From JAAEUE01 sp039180225 (GTDB lineage Bacteria > Pseudomonadota > Alphaproteobacteria > Rhizobiales > CAJQND01): DNA of 25,696 nucleotides. The notes beneath the pieces are model-generated. The model was not told the origin of the DNA. It was given only the letters and a program-made list of their open reading frames with translations, and searched no databases. The stretch covers positions 1 through 25,696 of the forward strand of contig JBCDDQ010000022.1 of assembly GCA_039180225.1 (NCBI GenBank), given 5' to 3'. Position 1 is the stretch's first letter. Each line of letters opens with the position of its first letter. Both the position numbers and the translations under genes were made by a program. Shown one piece after another: positions 7,492 through 15,654 of the stretch.

Positions 7492-8430
7492 ATGGCTCTT
7501 AAAACCGCAATCCAGATGGATCCGATCTCCGGGATCGACATTGCTGGCGACAGCAGCTTTGCCCTACTCTTGGAAGCCCAGGCGCGCGGCCATGAGATCT
7601 TCTACTTTGAGCCCAACGCGCTCGCCACACAGGACGGCAAGGTGTTTGCCCGTGGCCACAGCCTGACGGTGCGCGATCAGGAGGGCGATCCTGTCACCCT
7701 GTCTGAGGCGCGCCGGGAAGATCTCAGCTCCTGTCAGGTGCTGCTGATGCGCCAGGACCCGCCCTTCGATATGAACTATATCACCGCCACCCATATGCTG
7801 GAGCAGATCCACCCCAAGACCCTGGTGGTGAACAATCCGGCGGAAGTGCGCAACGCGCCGGAGAAGCTGTTCACCCTCGATTTCCCGCAGTTTACGCCGC
7901 CCACCCTGATCACCAAGGATCCCGATGAGATTAAGGCCTTTCGCGATGAGTATGGCGACATCATCCTGAAGCCTCTTTACGGCAACGGCGGCGCGGGCGT
8001 CTTCCGCCTGCCTGAGCAGGACCAGAACCTGAACTCTCTTTTGGAGATGTTCCACAGCGCCTTCCGCGAGGCCTTCATTGCCCAGCAGTACCTTCCCGAT
8101 GTGCGCAAAGGCGACAAGCGCATCATCCTGGTGGATGGAGAGCCGGCCGGGGCCATCAACCGTGTGCCGGCCGAGGGCGAGAGCCGCTCCAATATGCATG
8201 TGGGTGGCCGGGCAGAGCCGATCGACATGACGGCCCGTGAGCACGAGATCTGCGAGGCACTGGGTCCGGAGCTGAAAGCCCGCGGCCTCATTTTCGTGGG
8301 CATTGATGTGATAGGCGACTACCTGACCGAGATCAACGTGACCTCGCCCACGGGCATCCGAGAGGTGAAGAAGTTCGGAGGCGAAGATATTGCCGCCCTG
8401 GTCTGGGACGCTATCGAGGCCCGGCTCTAG
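7492..8430 (+). CDS. gshB: Glutathione synthetase
   Basis: GshB joins gamma-glutamylcysteine and glycine using ATP, the second step of glutathione synthesis in the cytoplasm. The 312-residue product is a typical ATP-grasp enzyme. It has the N-terminal signature IQMDPISGIDIAGDSSFALL, the MRQDPPFDMNYI motif, VVNNPAEVRNAPEKLF, the nucleotide-binding KPLYGNGGAGVFR, and C-terminal RSNMHVGG and INVTSPTGIREV loops. The start ATG 7492 matches the family N-terminus and follows AGGGA. An inner ATG at residue 9 would cut the first strand. The stop lies 27 bases before the AlkB-family gene. Transcription can read through, since I see no terminator in the gap. Confidence 0.97.
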   Translation: MALKTAIQMDPISGIDIAGDSSFALLLEAQARGHEIFYFEPNALATQDGKVFARGHSLTVRDQEGDPVTLSEARREDLSSCQVLLMRQDPPFDMNYITATHMLEQIHPKTLVVNNPAEVRNAPEKLFTLDFPQFTPPTLITKDPDEIKAFRDEYGDIILKPLYGNGGAGVFRLPEQDQNLNSLLEMFHSAFREAFIAQQYLPDVRKGDKRIILVDGEPAGAINRVPAEGESRSNMHVGGRAEPIDMTAREHEICEALGPELKARGLIFVGIDVIGDYLTEINVTSPTGIREVKKFGGEDIAALVWDAIEARL

Positions 8431-8457
8431 ACACCAGAGCTGAGGCGAAAGGAGCAC

Positions 8458-9591
8458 ATGGGCTATCTGCGCTACAGCTTGATGACGGTGGTGCTGGCCC
8501 TGATCTTGATCACGTTCGTGCTTGGTGGGCCCTGGTTTTGGGCCGGCGCCGTGCTGGCCGTGATCAGCACCAGCCTGGTGGACGAGGTCGCCGGCTCTTC
8601 CCGGAAGGTCTATGAGAACATCAGCCCGGCGGTGCTGAACGCTTTCCTCTTTGCCACGCTGCCGTTTCTGCTGATTTTGAGCGCGCTATACGCCACCTAT
8701 CTGTCGAGCTTCGATCCGTTCGGCCTGATCGCGCTCCTGAAGGGAGCCTTTGGCATCGACCTTGCCGCGCGGCGGGCCGGGGCGGCCACAAGCGACATGA
8801 TCGGCGGTGCCGTCAGCCTTGGCATCATGTGCGGTTCGGCCGGGGTCAATGTGGCCCATGAGCTGGCCCACAGGATCCACTCGCGCCGCGATGTTGCGCT
8901 GAGCCGCTGGCTCCTGGCGCTGACCTGCGACACCACCTTTTCCATTGAGCACGTGTTCGGCCATCACCGCCACGTGGGCACGGACCGCGATCCGGCAACC
9001 GCGCGGCGTGGGGAAGGCCTGTTCGCCTTTGTCTGCCGGTCCACGGCCGGGCAGATTCGCGGCGCCTTTAAGATCGAGGCCCGCCGGCTTGCCAATCGCA
9101 GGCAGCCTGCCTGGAGCCGGCACAACCGCGCGCTCACCGGACAGCTCATTTCGGCGCTCTATCTGGGCATTTACGTCTATGCCGCCGGCTGGGCCGGGCT
9201 GGCCGCCTTCTTTGCCGTGGCGTGCATCGGCAAGCTCCATCTGGAGACCATCAACTATATTGAGCACTATGGCCTGGTAAGGGTCCCCGGCGAGAAGGTT
9301 GCTGCGCGCCATTCCTGGGACTGCTACAGACTTCTTTCAGGAGCTTTGCTGTACAATCTCACCCGCCATGCCGACCACCATTTGGATGCCCAGAAACCCT
9401 ATTGGACCTTGGAAGCCCGCAAGGATGCCCCGCTCATGCCCTTTGGCTACATGACCATGATGCTGATGGCCTTCGTGCCGCCCTTGTGGCACCGGGTGAT
9501 GCGCCCGCATCTGATCCATTGGGACCGGGCCTTTGCCAGCGAAAGCGAGCGGGCCCTGATCCGTGCACGCCAAGCGGCGGGGAGCGCTTAG
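8458..9591 (+). CDS. AlkB-family integral-membrane di-iron alkane/fatty-acyl hydroxylase
   Basis: The 377-residue multi-pass membrane protein is related to alkane 1-monooxygenase (AlkB). That family hydroxylates the terminal carbon of alkanes at a histidine-coordinated di-iron site. The iron-binding boxes are all visible: HELAH (H134, H138), EHVFGHHRH (H165, H169, H170, H172) followed by DPATAR, the AlkB-specific NYIEHYGL (H270), and RHADHH (H304, H307, H308). The C-terminal LMPFGYMTMML and PPLWHRVMRP stretches also follow AlkB. Hydrophobic segments lie at about residues 7-35, 60-82, 112-130 and 225-258. AAAGGAG (8448-8454) precedes ATG 8458. AlkB enzymes need rubredoxin and a reductase, and neither is encoded here. 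Substrate is unknown: alkane, fatty acid or another lipid chain. It is coupled to the asparagine-synthetase-family gene 6 bases downstream. Confidence 0.85.
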   Translation: MGYLRYSLMTVVLALILITFVLGGPWFWAGAVLAVISTSLVDEVAGSSRKVYENISPAVLNAFLFATLPFLLILSALYATYLSSFDPFGLIALLKGAFGIDLAARRAGAATSDMIGGAVSLGIMCGSAGVNVAHELAHRIHSRRDVALSRWLLALTCDTTFSIEHVFGHHRHVGTDRDPATARRGEGLFAFVCRSTAGQIRGAFKIEARRLANRRQPAWSRHNRALTGQLISALYLGIYVYAAGWAGLAAFFAVACIGKLHLETINYIEHYGLVRVPGEKVAARHSWDCYRLLSGALLYNLTRHADHHLDAQKPYWTLEARKDAPLMPFGYMTMMLMAFVPPLWHRVMRPHLIHWDRAFASESERALIRARQAAGSA

Positions 9592-9597
9592 AGCCTC

Positions 9598-11613
9598 ATG
9601 TGCGGACTTGCCGGAGCCTTCATACCCTCCAACGTGGGCTGGCTGGAACCGCGCGAGCTTCTGCCCATGATCGGCGCTCTGGCCCACCGGGGTCCGGACG
9701 GCATGGACTACTGGATCAACAGCGCCCAGACCGCCATGCTGATGCACGCCCGGCTGGCACTGGTGGACCCCGCCGGCGGACGCCAGCCGCTCGCCAATGA
9801 AGACGGCTCGGTATGGCTCGCCTGTAACGGCGAGATCTATGGCTACAAGGACATCATGCGCGAGCTGAAGGCCAAGAAGCACAAGTTCCGCTCCGCTTGC
9901 GATGTGGAGGTGATCCCCCATCTTTACGAGACCTATGGCGCGGGCTGTTTTGCCAAGCTGCGCGGCGAGTTTGCCTTTGCCCTTTACGATCAGAACACGC
10001 ACGAGCTTTATCTGGTGCGCGACCGGTTCGGTATTAAGCCGCTCTACTACACCGAAGTGGGCAGCACCGTGGTGTTCGGCTCGGAAATCAAATCGGTGCT
10101 CGCCTACCCCTCCCTGCCCGCTGAGCTGAACCTTGAGTATCTGCGCGGGCTGCTCGCCGGCATCACGCTGCCGCAAGAGACGATCCTGGACGACATCTTC
10201 GAGGTGCCGCCGGGCCATTACGTGCGGTTCTCAGAAAACGGCTCAGAGGTGCGGCCCTACTGGACCCTGGCGGTTAATGGCCGCGAGCGCTTCACCCAGC
10301 CCCATGAGGTGGGCGAAGAGTTTGCGGGCCTCTTCGATGAAGCCGTGCGGCTGAGGCTCCATGGGGATGCGCCGGTGGGCGCTTACCTGTCTTCCGGCGT
10401 GGACAGCTCTTCGGTGGTGGATGCCATGGCCCGCCATGCGAACGGCCGGGTGAAGGCATTCACCATCCGGTTCGAAGACCCGCAGCTGGACGAAAGCCAA
10501 ATCGCCTCCCGGGTGGCGAGCGTCACGGGCGTCGAGCACCAGATCGTGGATGTGAGCAATCAGGCGCTGGCAGACAATTTCCGCGCCTCGCTCTGGCACA
10601 GCGAGATCCCGGTCTTCAACACCCACGGCACCGCCAAACATCTCCTCTCGCGGGCCTGCCAGTCTCAAGTGAAAGCGGTCCTGACAGGGGAAGGGGCCGA
10701 TGAGACGCTGGCCGGCTATGCCATGTACCGCCACCAGCTCCTGCTCGATGAGAGCCGCAAAACCGGTGAACGTGGGGTGCGTGATCAGATCAAAGAGATG
10801 ATTGCCCGTGAAGGGATCCTGGCCGGCCTCTTGCCGGTGACCGCTTACCGCAAGAAGGCCATGGTGGAAGCCATTTTCGGCTGCTACCCCTACGCGGCGC
10901 TCAGGGCGCTGACCACCGACCGGTTCTTGAGCCATGTGCTGGACCGCGGGTTCGTGGAGGCCTTCCCCATGGAAGCCCAGCTCCAACGGCTGGCCGATGC
11001 GTTGCCCGCGGTGGCTCTGGAGGGGTTGCCGCCCTCAACCGCCAGCCGCTTCATCTCGCTCAAATGCGATCTGCCCGCCTACAACCTCAACTATCTGGGC
11101 GACCGCCAGGAAATGGCCAACTCTATTGAGGGCCGGCTGCCGTTTCTGGACAATGAGCTGGCCGACTTCGCACTCCAGCTGCCACCGTCTGCCTTGCACA
11201 ACGCCAAGGACGGCAAGATCCCGCTGCGCACCGCCATGGCCAACCGGCTGCCCAACTATGTGCATCAGGGGCCCAAGCGCATGTTTTGGGCGCCCGTGGC
11301 GGCGGTGGACACTCTGATGGAAAACAGCTTCTGCGAGATTGCGCTGAGCCCCGAGGCTGTGCGCGAGGCAGGGGTGTTCAACCCCTCGCGTGTGGCGCTG
11401 GCCAAGAAGCTGATCAGAGTGTTCCCGGCAAACAGCAAACTGGGCAGCGCCCTGCGCACCGCCCTCACTCTGGCCGCCTCGCTGCACATGGTGAACGACA
11501 TGTTTGTGCGCAACTTTCCCAAATCGGCACAGAACTTCCGCAACTTGGAAGTCAACCGCACCCTGGACAAGCTGGCAGACCGCGGCACGCCTGTTGAAGT
11601 GGAGCCGCTTTAG
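9598..11613 (+). CDS. asnB: Glutamine-dependent asparagine synthetase family amidotransferase
   Basis: The 671-residue protein has both AsnB domains. The N-terminal class II glutaminase has nucleophile Cys2 (MCGLAGAF), AHRGPDGMDYW, the CNGEIYGY loop and DRFGIKPLYY. The C-terminal synthetase ATP-pyrophosphatase domain spans about 235-630. The PPi loop reads LSSGVDSS (264-271), where the usual form is SGGxDS, so Ser266 replaces the first glycine. Later motifs such as LTGEGADETLAGY and NSIEGRLPFLDNELADFAL are normal. The enzyme should transfer glutamine amide nitrogen to an adenylated carboxylate. The acceptor may be aspartate or, as in many AsnB paralogues, another acid. It begins 6 bases after the hydroxylase stop with only a distant GGGGAG, suggesting coupled translation. 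A role in modifying the hydroxylase product is inference. Confidence 0.88.
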   Translation: MCGLAGAFIPSNVGWLEPRELLPMIGALAHRGPDGMDYWINSAQTAMLMHARLALVDPAGGRQPLANEDGSVWLACNGEIYGYKDIMRELKAKKHKFRSACDVEVIPHLYETYGAGCFAKLRGEFAFALYDQNTHELYLVRDRFGIKPLYYTEVGSTVVFGSEIKSVLAYPSLPAELNLEYLRGLLAGITLPQETILDDIFEVPPGHYVRFSENGSEVRPYWTLAVNGRERFTQPHEVGEEFAGLFDEAVRLRLHGDAPVGAYLSSGVDSSSVVDAMARHANGRVKAFTIRFEDPQLDESQIASRVASVTGVEHQIVDVSNQALADNFRASLWHSEIPVFNTHGTAKHLLSRACQSQVKAVLTGEGADETLAGYAMYRHQLLLDESRKTGERGVRDQIKEMIAREGILAGLLPVTAYRKKAMVEAIFGCYPYAALRALTTDRFLSHVLDRGFVEAFPMEAQLQRLADALPAVALEGLPPSTASRFISLKCDLPAYNLNYLGDRQEMANSIEGRLPFLDNELADFALQLPPSALHNAKDGKIPLRTAMANRLPNYVHQGPKRMFWAPVAAVDTLMENSFCEIALSPEAVREAGVFNPSRVALAKKLIRVFPANSKLGSALRTALTLAASLHMVNDMFVRNFPKSAQNFRNLEVNRTLDKLADRGTPVEVEPL

Positions 11614-11621
11614 AGCACCCT

Positions 11622-11656
11622 GCCCCAGCCTTGCGAAAGCCGGGATCTTCTGGGGC
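11622..11656 (+). terminator. Inverted repeat after asnB, weak terminator candidate
   Basis: GCCCCAG (11622-11628) and CTGGGGC (11650-11656) form a perfect 7-base stem around a 21-base loop just past the asnB stop. A competing pairing, CTGGGG (11650-11655) with CCCCGG a few bases further on, is also possible. No T run follows, so it would be a poor intrinsic terminator. It may only slow or protect the 3' end. Confidence 0.25.
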
Positions 11657-11760
11657 GGGAAATGACCCCGGTTAAGCGCCTCCTGCGTTCCCTTCCTGTT
11701 CTTGTGTGCATAAAGCGCATGTGTTAGTCTTTACGGGTTATTGCGTAATGGGGGACCTTC

Positions 11761-13293
11761 ATGACATCGCACGTTGCGACGGTTGCTTTCCGCGGCATTG
11801 AGGCTGTGCCTGTGGATGTGCAGGTGCAGATCACACCCGGGATGCCGGCCTTCACTCTGGTGGGCCTTCCGGACAAGGCGGTGGCTGAGAGCCGCGAGCG
11901 GGTGCGTGCCGCTCTGACCGCCATAGGTCTTGCGCTGCCGGCAAAGCGCATTACCATCAATTTGGCGCCCGCGGACCTGCCCAAGGAGGGCAGCCACTAC
12001 GATTTGCCCATCGCCATCGGTCTGATGGCCGCGCTGGAGATCATTCCGTCGGAATTCCTGGAACGCTACACGGTGTTGGGCGAGCTTTCGCTGGACGGAT
12101 CCATAACCGCGGTGGCCGGCTCCCTGCCCGCCGCTGTGGGCGCAAACGCCAGGGGGCATGGGCTGATCTGCCCGGGCCCGTGCGGGGCCGAAGCGGCCTG
12201 GGCCGGCGAGACGGTCGACATTCTGGCCCCGGACACCTTGGTGCAGTTGGTCAACCATTTCAAAGGCACCCAGGTGCTCTCTCGCCCGCACGTGGTCGCC
12301 GCCGACGAATCTGCACGCCTGCCTGACCTGCGCGACATCAAGGGCCAGGAGGTGGCCAAGCGCGCGCTGGAGGTCGCCGCCGCCGGCGGCCACAACCTTG
12401 TGATGGTGGGCCCGCCGGGTTCAGGCAAATCCATGCTGGCGCAGCGGTTGCCGTCCATTTTGCCGCCAATGGATGCTCTGGAAATGCTGGAAGTTTCCAT
12501 GATCGCGTCGGTGGCCGGCGCCCTGACCGGCGGCACCCTCTCCCATCGCAGACCTTTCCGCACGCCGCACCATTCCGCCAGCCAGGCCGCCTTGGTGGGT
12601 GGCGGCCAGCGGGCCCTGCCCGGCGAAATGGCTCTGGCGCACAATGGAGTTCTGTTTCTCGACGAGTTGCCGGAATTCCAGCCGAAAGTGTTGGATTCCC
12701 TGCGCCAGCCCATGGAAACCTTCCAGACCGTTATTGCCCGGGCCAATCATCATGTGAGCTATCCCGCCCGCTTTCAGCTGGTGGCTGCCATGAACCCCTG
12801 CCGCTGCGGCCATGCAGGAACGCCGGGCCACACCTGCCGGCGCGGTCCGCGCTGTGTGGATGATTACCAGGCCCGGGTCTCCGGGCCTCTGCTTGATCGG
12901 ATCGATCTGCAGATCGAAGTGCCGGCCGTGCGGGTGCTTGATCTCAGCCTGCCGGCCCCAAAGGAAGGAAGCGCGGAGGTGGCGGTGCGCGTGGCCCGCG
13001 CCCGTGCCGTGCAGGCCAGCCGCTTTAAGTCTCTGGGCGCCGGGCATTTGCGCCTCAACGCCGAAGCCGACGGGGAGCTGTTGGAATCCATCGCCCTGCC
13101 GGAGCCGTCCGGCCTCAGTTTGCTGCAGGATGCTGCGGAGATGATCGGGCTTACCGCGCGCGGCTATCACAGGGTTTTGCGGGTGGCCCGCACCTTGGCC
13201 GATCTGGAGGGGGTAGCCGGTGTGGGCAGGATGCACGTTGCCGAGGCGCTGACCTTCCGTCAGAAGCTCTCAACCGGTCGCCTGGCCGCCTGA
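11761..13293 (+). CDS. comM: ComM/YifB family AAA+ ATPase (Mg-chelatase-like)
   Basis: ComM is a hexameric AAA+ helicase that promotes branch migration during integration of incoming DNA in natural transformation. The 510-residue product has the N-terminal Lon-like fold (VDVQVQITPGMPAFTLVGLP, later INLAPADLPKEG), Walker A GPPGSGKS (217-224), Walker B LFLDEL (D301, E302), the cysteine cluster NPCRCG...CRRGPRC around 345-365, and SGPLLDRIDLQIEVP. The C-terminal Mg-chelatase helical domain closes it. GGGGGA (11750-11755) lies 5 bases before the ATG. A 147-base gap separates it from asnB, so it probably has its own promoter, but the best candidate (TTGTGT, 16 bases, TTAGTC) is poor. Association with natural transformation in this organism is unproven. 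Confidence 0.95.
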   Translation: MTSHVATVAFRGIEAVPVDVQVQITPGMPAFTLVGLPDKAVAESRERVRAALTAIGLALPAKRITINLAPADLPKEGSHYDLPIAIGLMAALEIIPSEFLERYTVLGELSLDGSITAVAGSLPAAVGANARGHGLICPGPCGAEAAWAGETVDILAPDTLVQLVNHFKGTQVLSRPHVVAADESARLPDLRDIKGQEVAKRALEVAAAGGHNLVMVGPPGSGKSMLAQRLPSILPPMDALEMLEVSMIASVAGALTGGTLSHRRPFRTPHHSASQAALVGGGQRALPGEMALAHNGVLFLDELPEFQPKVLDSLRQPMETFQTVIARANHHVSYPARFQLVAAMNPCRCGHAGTPGHTCRRGPRCVDDYQARVSGPLLDRIDLQIEVPAVRVLDLSLPAPKEGSAEVAVRVARARAVQASRFKSLGAGHLRLNAEADGELLESIALPEPSGLSLLQDAAEMIGLTARGYHRVLRVARTLADLEGVAGVGRMHVAEALTFRQKLSTGRLAA

Positions 13294-13342
13294 AACGGGC
13301 AGCTTCGCCATTAACTATATTGATTAATCATAAGCTCTCTCA

Positions 13343-13409
13343 AAATCGAAACGATACAATTGGGACCGATTCTTGCTATTGTGGAAGAATCTGGGGATCG
13401 TTTTGTTTT
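13343..13409 (+). promoter_or_regulatory. Long nested hairpin in the leader of the secretion operon
   Basis: An outer helix pairs 13343-13355 with 13397-13409. Of 13 opposed positions, 11 are Watson-Crick, one is G-T and one is a T-T mismatch; the core is AAACGAT with ATCGTTT. Inside it, GATTCTT (13368-13374) pairs perfectly with AAGAATC (13385-13391) around a 10-base loop. The structure ends at the base before the Shine-Dalgarno GAGGGG (13410-13415) of the transporter gene, and its 3' side is T-rich (TTTTGTTTTG). It could be the terminator of comM, an attenuator, or a leader that controls ribosome access. A perfect 10-base palindrome TGATTAATCA (13321-13330) sits just upstream. Confidence 0.5.
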
Positions 13410-13419
13410 GAGGGGATAA

Positions 13420-15654
13420 ATGTCGGACGCCTCTGCGCAAGCAAGTGCTCCTGCCGCCAAGAACAGCGGCAAGATTATCCCTGCGCCTGCCCCGGCAGAA
13501 CAGCGGGATGATCCTCTTTTGTCCTGCCTGGAATATGTGACCGGCCATTACGGCAAGGCCTTTTCCGCTGAAGCGGCTTTAAACGGCCTGCCGATCCGCA
13601 ATGATCAGCTCTCTGCAGACCTCTTGATCCGCGCGGCTGAGCGCCTTGGATTCAAAGCCCAGCTGCTGAAGCGCAAGGTGGCGCGGGTGCCGGCCCTGGT
13701 GGCGCCCTTCATTGTGTTGCTGAACGATGGCACCGCCTGCGTGGTGCTGCGCAAGACAAACCGCGGCCGCAAGGTGCAGGTTGTCTTTCCCAGCGTCTCC
13801 AAGTCGCGCAAGACGCTCAAAACCTCCGAGTTGGAGAAGACCGCCTCCGGCTATGTGTTCTACATCACTCCGGCCGATGCGGAGGCCACGGAAGACGCAT
13901 TGCCCAGCTCCCGTGAGGTGGAGCGCGGCCACTGGTTCTGGTCGGCAGCGCGGAAATTCTGGCCGTCCTGGATCCAGATCCTGCTGGCCGCCCTGGCGAT
14001 CAACGTGCTGGGGCTTGCTGTGCCCCTGTTCGTCATGAACGTTTATGACCGGGTGATACCAAACCTTGCCATGCCCACCTTGTGGGCTTTGGCCAGTGGG
14101 GTGGTGATCGCGCTTCTGATTGACTTTCTGCTCAAACAGCTGCGGGCCATGGTGCTCGACCAGACCGGGCGCCGGGTGGACATGAAGGTGGCTTCGGTGC
14201 TGTTCGAGCACGCCATGGATCTGAAGATGAGCTCCCGGCGCGGGCCGGCCGGCTTTGTGGCCAACCAGATCCGCGAGTTCGAGACGGTGCGCGATTTCTT
14301 CACCTCCTCAAGTTTCGTCGCCGTTACCGACCTGTTGTTTATCGGCCTCTTCATCGTGGTGCTGTGGATGATTGTGGGCCCGATCGCCTTTGTGCCGTTG
14401 GCCGCCGTACCGCTGGTGATCCTTGTCACGCTGCTCATCCAGGCCCCGCTTGGGCAGCTGGTGAAGAAGAGCCAGGCGGAACTGGCCCGGCGCCATTCCA
14501 TCCTGGTGGAAGGGCTCGTGGGCATTGAAGCGATCAAGGCCGTGGGCGGCGAAGGCGTGATGCAGCGGCGCTGGGAAAGCGCGGTGGCCGCAACCGCCCG
14601 CGCCAGCTCATGGACCCGGGTGTGGTCATCGCTTGCCATCTATTTCACCGCCACGGTGCAGCAAGCGGTAAGCGTGGTGATGATCGTCTGGGGCGTCTAT
14701 CTGGTGGCCACGGGAGACATCACCATAGGCGGGCTGATCGCCGCCAACATCCTGGCGGGCCGGGTTCTGGCGCCGCTCGGCAACATCTCGCAAACTCTGG
14801 TGCGGGCTCAACAGGCCTTCGCCGCAATGCGGGGGCTTAACGCCCTTATGGACCTGCCGGGTGAACGCAACGATGCCTTGCAAGGGGGCGAAACGGTGCG
14901 CCGCGGCGAGGCGGAGTTCCAGAACGTGACCTTTGCCTATCCGGACGCCAGCGGCGATGCCCTCACGGACCTGTCCTTCAAGATCACAGCCGGCGAGCGC
15001 GTCGGCATTATCGGGCGGGTGGGCTCCGGCAAAACAACAATCGGCAAGCTGCTGGCCGGTTTCTTTGAACCGAGCGAGGGCTCCATCCTGGTGGATGAGA
15101 CGGAGATCCGCCATTACCATCCTGCGGACCTGCGCGCAGGCGTTGGCTATCTGGCGCAAGACCCCGAACTGTTCGGCGGCTCGATCAGAGACAACATCAT
15201 TCTCGGCCAGCCCAACGTGAACGAGCAGCAGGTCGCCGCCGCCGTCCATATGGCCGGGGTGGATGTCTTCACCGCGTCTCACCCTGAAGGTCTCACCCGG
15301 GAAGTGGGCGAGCGCGGACGCGCCCTTTCCGGCGGCCAGCGCCAGGCCATCACGCTGGCCCGCATGCTCATCCGCAAGCCGCGCATTCTGTTTTTGGATG
15401 AGCCCTCCAACTCAATGGACACCACCACGGAGGGCGTGCTGATCGAGCGCCTGATGGGCCTGCGCGAAACCGGCCAGACGCTGATCGTCTGCACCCACCG
15501 CCATTCCATGCTCCGCCTGGTTGACCGGCTGATCGTGATCGACGGCGGGCGGATCGTGGCTGACGGCCCGCGGCAAGAGGTACTGGACCGGCTGAAGAAC
15601 ACGGCAAAAGCCCAGAAGGCTGCCGGCAAGACCCGGAAGACGGCCCCCAAATGA
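13420..15654 (+). CDS. Type I secretion ABC transporter (LapB-like, with C39-like domain)
   Basis: This 744-residue inner-membrane exporter powers type I secretion. An N-terminal C39-like domain (about 28-150) begins DPLLSCLEYVTGHYG. The catalytic cysteine position of active C39 peptidases holds proline here and the histidine position is also lost, so it should bind substrate rather than cleave it. The transmembrane region covers about 165-430. The nucleotide-binding domain has Walker A GRVGSGKT (532-539), signature LSGGQ (636-640), Walker B LFLDE (D660, E661) and the H-loop H693. A lysine-rich tail follows. The start ATG 13420 has GAGGGG upstream. The stop overlaps the HlyD gene (ATGA). The natural substrate is very likely the large protein encoded at 17227. 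The partner outer-membrane channel is not in the window. Confidence 0.93.
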   Translation: MSDASAQASAPAAKNSGKIIPAPAPAEQRDDPLLSCLEYVTGHYGKAFSAEAALNGLPIRNDQLSADLLIRAAERLGFKAQLLKRKVARVPALVAPFIVLLNDGTACVVLRKTNRGRKVQVVFPSVSKSRKTLKTSELEKTASGYVFYITPADAEATEDALPSSREVERGHWFWSAARKFWPSWIQILLAALAINVLGLAVPLFVMNVYDRVIPNLAMPTLWALASGVVIALLIDFLLKQLRAMVLDQTGRRVDMKVASVLFEHAMDLKMSSRRGPAGFVANQIREFETVRDFFTSSSFVAVTDLLFIGLFIVVLWMIVGPIAFVPLAAVPLVILVTLLIQAPLGQLVKKSQAELARRHSILVEGLVGIEAIKAVGGEGVMQRRWESAVAATARASSWTRVWSSLAIYFTATVQQAVSVVMIVWGVYLVATGDITIGGLIAANILAGRVLAPLGNISQTLVRAQQAFAAMRGLNALMDLPGERNDALQGGETVRRGEAEFQNVTFAYPDASGDALTDLSFKITAGERVGIIGRVGSGKTTIGKLLAGFFEPSEGSILVDETEIRHYHPADLRAGVGYLAQDPELFGGSIRDNIILGQPNVNEQQVAAAVHMAGVDVFTASHPEGLTREVGERGRALSGGQRQAITLARMLIRKPRILFLDEPSNSMDTTTEGVLIERLMGLRETGQTLIVCTHRHSMLRLVDRLIVIDGGRIVADGPRQEVLDRLKNTAKAQKAAGKTRKTAPK

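Noticed and set aside
13321..13330. TGATTAATCA as an FNR/CRP-family site before the secretion operon
   Set aside because: FNR-type sites need TTGAT-N4-ATCAA. The spacing here is two bases, so it is only a short AT-rich palindrome.
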